10,705 nt of DNA from Bacteroidales bacterium (GTDB lineage Bacteria > Bacteroidota > Bacteroidia > Bacteroidales > Paludibacteraceae): assembly GCA_900769035.1 (NCBI GenBank), contig CAAGFD010000099.1, positions 1-10,705 of the forward strand, read 5' to 3'. Made by a program: the position numbers and the translations under genes. How positions within the stretch are numbered: position 1 is the stretch's first letter; each line of letters begins with the position of its first letter. The notes under the pieces were generated by a model. That model was not told the origin of the DNA, ran no database searches, and was given only the letters and a program-made list of their open reading frames with translations. This document shows positions 1 through 9,100 of the stretch, one piece after another.

Positions 1-195
1 AGTTACACGGATATAGTAAACGCCGCTTACATAGATGCCACCAACTTCGATAGGGAAGGCAGTAGGAGTAAATACATCCACTACCTGACCAACTGCGTTG
101 AGTACTTCTACGCGCATTCCGTTTTGTTCGGCGGCTGTCCATTCACGACTTACAAATGTGCTTTGTCCGCCATAAACAGGGTTTGGTGCCACTAC
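1..195 (-). other. T9SS C-terminal sorting domain (type A-like), truncated by window edge
   Basis: From about residue 3428 the sequence reads 'VVAPNPV', then 'MRVEVLNAVGQVV' and 'GGIYVSGVYYIRV'. This is the order of a type A sorting domain: PNP near the start, a central 'v.v.n..G..v' strand and a late 'G.Y.v.v' strand. These domains are about 70-90 residues long, so the stop codon should lie within about 10-25 codons beyond the left edge. The domain directs passage through the T9SS translocon and is usually removed by the PorU sortase, which can attach the cargo to surface lipopolysaccharide. Confidence 0.87.
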
Positions 196-3100
196 GATAG
201 GGAGTGCATAAGCGTTATCAACAGGGGTTGTTACCGTAAGGATAAGAGTTACAACAGAGTCACAACCGAGGTCGGTATAGAAGCGTCCGGTATAAGTACC
301 TGCTTGAGTGTAGGTATTACCGGCAAATGTATAAGACTCACCCTCGTTAATAGTCTCTTCGATAGTAGAATACTTAGTAGGGATGAATGTTACATTTACT
401 CTAACGATAGAGTCGCAACCATCCATATTACGAACTGTACGTTCTACAACAGTATCTTTAGTTATATTGTCGATACTGAATCCGTTACTGAAGTAGCCAT
501 AGCCTTCGCAAGCGTAATCTTCAAACACTCCTACAGGTGCAGGTTTGATAGTAACGGTAAGAGTAACTATAGAATCGCAGTTAAGGCTATTAGCGAAGTG
601 ACCTGTATAAGTACCTGCCTCTGTAATGGTTTGATTACCGAATTGGTAAGATTGACCTTGACAGAGTTCTACTGTAGTAGAAACATTAGTAGGGATTACA
701 GTTACATTCAATACTCTAATAGAATCACAGCCGTAAGCATTTTGATAAATAGCCTCGTATCTACCGGCAGTTAATATTGTTTGATTTTGCCATACATAAG
801 AAGCGCCTTCACACATCAAGTAATTCTCTTCGTAATAGCGAGGAGCTACATTAAGGGTGAGAATTGTGATAGAGTCACAGCCATGGCGGCTAACGGCAGT
901 ATCGGTATAAACACCTGATTGAGTAAGCGTTTGACCGGCGAATGTATAAGAACTTCCCTCACAAATATTTACAGTTTTGTAGTTATTTACAGGAACAACG
1001 GTGAGGAACAATACCACATTACTATCGCATCCGAATGAAGAGATAGAAGTAGAAGTATATCTACCGGATCTGGTAATGCCTGTAGTAAACACTTCTGATA
1101 CATAAGTCTCTCCTTCACAGATTGTATCGTAAACCTCTATAGTATTGTTAAGAGGAACAAATACATTAAGTGTAATAACTGTATCACAACCTACACCTGT
1201 ATTTGTAATCTTACGACTGAATGTAGTAGTAGAACCGACAGTAAGTTCTATAGGTTTAATATTAAATCCGTGACCTACATAAGGCATATTAGGGCAAGCG
1301 TGCTCGTTATAAGTAGCACCGACAACGGTACAAGCCAATGAGAAGTTATCGATAGCAACTTGGCAAGTAGAGCCGTAACCTGTAGTGCGGTGTAAGAATT
1401 GTAATTGAATAGTATCGCCTACATAATTAGTAAGGTTTTGAGTAAATGAGCACCATTGATTATTAGTAGTGCGGTAAGTAGCAACCAACAATTCTTCTAC
1501 AACAGAGCCATTCTTAAGGATAGAAACTACCAAAGAATCAGGGTTAGATGAGTTCGGAACGTTATTGAAGTAATCGAAGCTTACAGGTTTATCTTGGTCG
1601 ATATAGAAGTAAGGGGTACGTATTACGCTTACAACACCTGAATTGAGATAAGAAGCATCGACAACCAAAGCATTACGATTTCCTACCGTACCGGTTTGCC
1701 ATTGAAGAGCATATTCGTCTTCTTCAGAATTATCGTAATACCAGCATAATGGTTCTTCACCCTCTGCGTATGATTCAAAGTCTTCGGAATAGTTGCTCAA
1801 TATTTCGCAATCGGTAGTGAAATAGAGTTCTACTTCATCAGATTGAGTACCATTACCTTTAACTGCATAAGCGGCAACCTTGTAAGTAGTACCTGCAGCA
1901 AGACCGGTAAAGTTGAACGTCTTGATTCCGCCTACGATAGTAGTATCAACGAGCTGATAAATACCTTCGTATAGAGAGATATGTGTAGTATCGGTAGTTG
2001 AAGTCCAATTGAGGCGAGCTCCGTTAGATAAGATATTATCAACAGAGAGTACCGGAGGCATTACCTGTATGTACATCAATGATACATTATCTACTACGAC
2101 GTATAAGTAATCGGACATAACAATCTTATAAGCGATTTCATAAACGTCGGTATTACCCTCTTCAACATTAAAGAATACAGAATATTCCTTATATGCATTA
2201 CCTAAAGTTTCAACAACAACGGTATCCCATTTAACTTGATCTTTAGGGCGAGTAAATAACATAATAGTACCGGATTGGTCATTAGAACTCATTGCGCGAA
2301 CAGAGAATTTATAAGTACCACTCTCCATACTATATGTATTTGACAATGTATAGGTGTCGTTAGTATAAGAACGGAAGAGCATAGCTTGAGTACCCTCATA
2401 AGGGAGTAAGCCATCGCTTTCTGCATCACTATAAAGTGTTTGAGGTACGAAATATCTACTGTTAGATTCCACAACCCAGCAAGGGAACAAGTCGGCGATT
2501 TCCATTTCATAGCCTGTATTTTCGAAACCTACGAAATATGGAGTGGTTTGATTTACGGCAACAGGGTTACACAATGTAGAGAATATTGTAGAAGAACCTA
2601 TTGTAAATCCGTTTTCACACATTCCGTAAACTATAACAGAGTAATCGGTTTCAGAATTCAAGCCATCGATAAAGAATCTGCCGTTAACTACTTGTATTGT
2701 ATCGGATTCAGCCACAATGCCGTTTTCGAACAATTCGTAATAGATACTGTCTTTAAGAGTAGATGGTAATGTAACGTCGATGAATGCGGAATTATGAGTT
2801 ACCTTAGCAAGACCCGTACGAATCGTCTCTTCACATTCAGGGATTAAGAATGTGATATTATCTATTGCAACAGGTGGTTGATAGCAATCCACGTAGTCAT
2901 TTTTCCAATAAACATACAAGTACATCACTCTCTCTTCGGTGAAGCTAACTTTAGCGGTTTTCAAAGTCCAATCGGAAATATCATACAATTGTTGACCGCC
3001 ATCGATAGCGATACATCCTGCAGGGAGAGAAGAAGTTCTAATTTGACTTCTTTCGTATTCAGTTAAAGAAGGAGACAAGAATACACGAGCAAAGTCGTAT

Positions 3101-6100
3101 TCATATTCACCAACTGTTTTAATCTCATAAGAGATAGAGAGAGCACCCGGTTGTACCAAGATAGGAATTGCAACATAACAGCCGGAATTTACTTGAGCGT
3201 AATTATGGCCATTAATACCATCTGTTACATAAAGGGCTTTAGTGCCTTTAAATGCGCCTGTAGCATTACCGCAAACGAAGTAGTTATCACCCTCTACATT
3301 TCCGAATACTACATAATTTTCTTGAGAAGCATCTTCGAAATCAAGAGTAGCAGGTAATCTTAAAGTAAGACGTGAAGTAGTGAATGGAATAGTTGCCCAC
3401 TCTGTAGGGGTAGTGCTGTTTTCACAATAAGAACGGATACCGAAAGTATATTGAGTATTTGCTTGTAATCCGGTGAGATTAATTTCTTCTACAAAACCTG
3501 TACCTTGATAAGTTACGGAGTCGGTATTGGATTTCACATAATACTCATAAGAAGAAGTAAGCGAACTCATTGTGAATGCAACAGTTGCAGAGACATCACG
3601 TATATTTCTTGTTTCGAGGAATTTAGGAGCGAAGCAAGAAGAACTATAATAAACTGCGATACTATCGATAATTATTTGACTATTGGCAAGAGAGCGAATA
3701 GCAATACGATTACCGGAAGCAAGATAATTTTGCAAATCAAAATATCTACGGGTATAATTTACAGTAGCATTAAGCGACTCTAAAGTGGTAAATGTATTAA
3801 CATCGTTACCTGTTACCGTACCGAGTTCGAACGCACCGTTACCTTTCACATAGAATGAAATTTGGTAAGCAGAAGGGGTTCTGTCGAATTGAGGCAAGAT
3901 AATCATATTTTGATTATTCATTGCAAGAGCGGCAGGAGCTGTGATATTAGCAGTATCTGCAACGAGAGGAGTTTCCACACCACCGACTTCTGAAACTTGC
4001 ATACGAGATACGCAAGCAGGGAAGCGGAATGCATCACCTACTGCAGGAGCATCGAAATTCTCTACCCATTCAGAACCGCGAGCGATAGCGATAACACCGC
4101 AATTCGTAGAAGCATAATAGCGACGACTCCATTCTCCGGCTACATTATTACATACATTGCGTACGTAAACGTCGTAACCGGTACCACTTGTAAGGTTATC
4201 GATAGTGATATTCTTTGAAGTAGTGTAGAATTTAGTGCAGTTTTCTACATTAGTACCTGTAATGCCATAAGCCACTTGGATAGAATCGGCATAATAACTT
4301 GCAGTAAAACGAATACTATTATCAGTAGCATCGGTCCACTCCAATTTAGCTCCTTCAGAGCATTTCTCTTTTTGGATAATGTTTATATTATCAATAGCTG
4401 CACAGATGTTATTTGCAGGAGCGGGACCATATTTAAATGCTATAGTATATCCGGTATAATCACCTGCAGGGAGAACCTCACTTAGATTTACACGTACTTT
4501 ATTTGCATCGATAGATCCGGATTTGAGAGGACATACATAAAGAGGAGTAAACGACTCTCTATCACCCTTCATCATAATACCGAATACTATATTTACATTT
4601 GAAGTAGATTGTTCGCTATAGTTGACATAATTAAATTCAACATCAAGGCTATTTAGTGGCACGTTGATTTCAGGGCCAACGAAATACAATGCATTGATGA
4701 TAGAAGAATACATTGATACACATTTAGAACCTTCTCTTGAATTATACATATCACTTGTAGTATTCAAGTTTACATATGGATAGTAAGAGACCCACCAAGG
4801 ATTAGGGCTACCGCCAATCAAATAGCTTCGATCTGTATTATCCGTATCATAGCTATAGCACTCACTCAAGATATCGACATTTGAATTCAGAGTTTCGAAA
4901 TCGATATTATAAGGCATAGAAACAGGACCGCAAGGAGAATGGAATACATAAGGTTTGTACCAATTAGAGTGCTCAGAATCACAAACGGTACGAACATAGA
5001 TAGTATAAGTTCTTGCGTTTTCGATATTATCGATAGTAAATACGTTTGAAACAACGGTAGGAGTTTTTGTATCAGGGTCAAAATTACCGATGCCTAAAAC
5101 GTATTCCCATTGATTATGGTCGGCAATAGTATCCATGATATGAGCCACTACACTGTTATTTTGAACTTCGAAAGTAACGTCTTGTGGACGACCGCAAGAT
5201 TCCAACTCTTCTATATCAAATCCACCAACGTGAATTTCAGCCCAATATGTATTAGAGTATGTACCAATAAATGCGAATTGGATAGTACCGGGACCAACAT
5301 TAGGGAGTATGAACTCATGGCTCATTCTTTGGTCATAAGCGGACCCATCAGATGATGTAAATACTGATTGAGGGAAGCGAGTATAAGTTTGTCCGCCATC
5401 CAAAGTATAATACAATGGTAAATCGGCAGTTTCAACGGCAAGGAAGCCATTTACTGAGAATACCACACCTCTATTTCCGGTAAGAACGAACTCAGGAGTA
5501 GTTAATATTGCAGTATCTGTTGGTTGAATTTCAGCCAAGTCTATAGAATAAACATGATAACCGGCATCACCGTAATTAACAGAGAAGCGGAATTTATTAT
5601 CAGCAGTCCAGCAATCAGGCTCCGTTATAAAGTCGCCAGAGAAGTAAGGCAATGCAAGCGGAGCACAAGAAGTCTTAACCGTATTTGAATAAGATACAGC
5701 GGAAGTATCTGTTGCACTACAAATAGATTTTACAGTGAAGTAATAAGAAGTGATAGGGTCTAAATTACTTACACTCATAGAGTTTGTAGTAACGACATTA
5801 GTAAATAAAGCAGTAGCATTACCTACTTTATAACCGCTTACTTCCCATGAATTTACGCCTCTGCTGTTATGCCAAGTAAGTGATACATTATGAGCATCAA
5901 CAATGGTAGCGATTACATCAGAAGGGCGAGCACAAGAAGGGATAACCTCTACTGTGATATCATCATAATAGAAAGTATTACCGGAGCCTGTAGCCAAAGC
6001 GATATAAGGGGCTGTCATCCATTCAGAGAGGTCTGTATCGTAGAGTAATGTGTCGAGGTAAGCGGTAAATTCTACCCATTGACCACCTTCAGGCACTACA

Positions 6101-9100
6101 ATAGTTTGAAGTGATTCGAAAGTAGACACATCGTTAACGTCGATCATAAGACCGATAGAGAATGAAGAAGACTCTTCTTGACCGGAATAAGCATAACCGG
6201 TAATCATAGCATTAGAGAGCGTAGTAACATTGAATAAAGGAGTTACTGCAGTACCGGAATTTACTTTCATAGAGCCGGAGCCGGTGTGGCTTTGCTCGTT
6301 AGAATACTCGAGAGAGCTACCCTCTACACCTAAAAGCGACCAGCATCTGGTATTTGCCACATTTTCAAAATCATTAGTGTAAGGGATTTCTGCCGCTACA
6401 CAACGAGTATTGAAGAATGCAGGAGTAGACCAATCGCTGTATCCATTGTTACAGATAGAGCGCATTACGTAGTAGTAAATAGTATTAGGTTGTAAACCGC
6501 GGAATGAAACCACTGTAGTACCGGCAGCTACCGTGTCGGTAAATTCAGGTACAGGATCGGTATCACCTTTACCAATATATCCGGAAGAAATACGAATTTC
6601 TACCGGAGAATTAGTGTTATTAATTGCAAACTCAACGCTATCGGAAGAGACGGTAGTAATTTCAATACTTGTTGGAGGTACGCAACCGAGCTCTTTAATA
6701 CTGAAATTATCCATTGCAACATAGTTGACATTCCAAGAAGAAACAACTTCGAATCCGATTAAATAGTTGGTATCGGCATCAACGGTAAAGTATTGATATA
6801 CTTTAGTATAATTATAGAATCCGGCATCTTGAGAAAGTGTAACCGCACTCATAATAGTATCGAATTGAGTAGAGCCTGCCACTTGTTTTACGAAAGACAA
6901 AGTAGCTTCCGGCGCACTTTCATCATCAGTGCGTACATATAAAGCAACTTCATAAGTAGCACCCGGGTGCAATCTTACAAGACGTGATGCATAATGATGT
7001 TGTCCATAACCGATAGCAATTTGTTTTTCACCGGAGAATGGTAATACGTTTGTACCCGGTTCGCCAAGATAAGAACCAATACCTCCATGTACTTTCATAT
7101 CGTTTTGATATTGATTAGTACTGCGGTTTTCGTATTGATAGCAGTTATCAATCACAAATGCACCCTCATCATAACTTTCGAAATCATCGATAAATGGAGA
7201 TTCGCCGGTAACAACATAAGGAGTACACATTGTGGTAACGTCCAATGGATAAGTTTGCCATGTAGACACGCCATCGGAGCAGTGAGTACGTACATATACG
7301 GCATAATGTGTATCGGCTTCAAGACCGGTTATTACAAATGCATTATCAGCATCGAGAGTAGCGACAACAATATTATTAGGATCGATATCATCGATACCTG
7401 AATATTGTGCACATACGGCATATTCAATTTGTGTAGCATCGCCACCATTATAAATAATTGTAGCCGTATTAACTCCCGGACGTATTTCGAATGCATCGTG
7501 ACTAGGTGTTGGACAAGAAGTTACTTGCTCTATCACGATATCATCGACAATAATATCCATATAATCCATTTGCAATGCAGCAAAGATTACATGATAATTA
7601 CCTGATGCAGGCACAGTAAAGTCATGAGTTATCTTAGTAAATCCGGATTTACCACCAAAGCGACTATAATCGATTGAACTAAATCCGAGACGTTGAGCAT
7701 TGACCGTATCGCACAAGTTTCGAGAAACGTAAGTATAAATACCTGATACTATATAATCATCGTAATATACATACTGTTTCTTCATATAGTAAGAAACGCG
7801 ATATTGAACACCGGCTTCAAGACTAACGAGTGGAGAGTTAAGATAACCGACAGTTCTATATAATGCCATAGGGAAACCACAAGATTTTGTACCGTATAGG
7901 GTATTATAATCATAAGAGCGGCTTGTTCTTGCCCATTGAACGTCAGGCTCCAGAGACCTATAATCGGTAACAGGAAGCCAGCAAGCACTTGGGAATGAAG
8001 TACCCTCGAAGAGTTCGATAACAGGTAATGCACGAGCGGCACAAGGTGTTTGGAACGAACATGTAATAGGCTCGAAATCGGAAGTGTCGTTAGCACCGCA
8101 ATATGCAGCTACTTGGCACTCTACATTATATATAGAAGATTCGTTTGCAACGGAAGAGTAATCAAGATCGTAAGTAGAATCGTTAACTACAACAGTATTT
8201 TGAAGAAGCAAGTTTTGTGAATCATCGTAGAATTTATATTTAACAACCCATTGAGTTTCGTTTTCTCTTGAGAACCAATTGAATTGTACTTTTTGATCAC
8301 CGGTAAGAGCTTTCCATCTCAAGTTCTTAACAGCCAATTTACAATTGATAGTCGGATTAATCTCTATATTATCGATATAGAAATCTTTAAATGCGTCGTG
8401 AACGGCTTCGAACATAACGTAAACCACACCGGTAGAAGGGATTGTAAGTCTGTATCTGTAATATTTCTCGTAATCATACTCTACAGGATATTTCGTTGCA
8501 CTATTAAAGATAGAATCTATCTTAACGGCACCATCGAGAGATGGAGTTGAGTTTACATATACATTAATATATTCGTTAGCATCTACAGTAGGTTTATACC
8601 ATCTGTACATTTGGAACACAACATCATAGCTTTGTCCCGCAGGGATATTAACCGAAGGCAAAGTAAGCAAATAGCGAGTACCTGCAATACTTGATTGAGA
8701 CTTGATACTATTTCCGTCAACAGAATATATTTCATTGGTATTTATAGCCCAACCGGATTCGGAAACATAACCGGAAGCGGCACCAAGTCCGCGATAAATC
8801 AAGCGAGCATCCCAACAATCAGGAAGAGAGCTGACAGAATTGAAATTTTCTGACAAAGGCAAAGCATAACTTCCGCATTTAGTTCTATATTGATTTGTTT
8901 GCAAGCTCCATTCCGAATTATCTGAAGCAGAGCAGATAGTGCGTACTCTGAATTGATATAAAGAATTAGAAGTCAATCCGGTAACGATAGCAGGATTTGT
9001 TGTAGCCGTAACAGTAGAAACCGTACCGTCTGCGACATTGGTAATTTCTATTTCATAGTTGTTTACTGCAACTTCTTCATACCAGCTGAGGCGAGCGAAA

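Noticed and set aside
124..774. Plus-strand ORF of 216 codons opposite the stalk repeats
   Set aside because: It is the longest plus-strand ORF, but it lies wholly antisense to the clear Cys-repeat coding frame. Its translation has no recognisable domain and it follows the repeat period of the opposite strand.
223..1320. Regular ~150-base repeats as a CRISPR array or noncoding satellite
   Set aside because: The repeats are diverged, lie in frame in a protein-coding sequence and have conserved residues at codon level, with no repeat-spacer structure.
7782..8096. Minus-strand Leu-rich ORF of 104 codons that could pass for a membrane protein, with a similar one at 9477-9767
   Set aside because: Out of frame with the main gene; the hydrophobicity is a by-product of reading the beta-strand-rich codons one base off.
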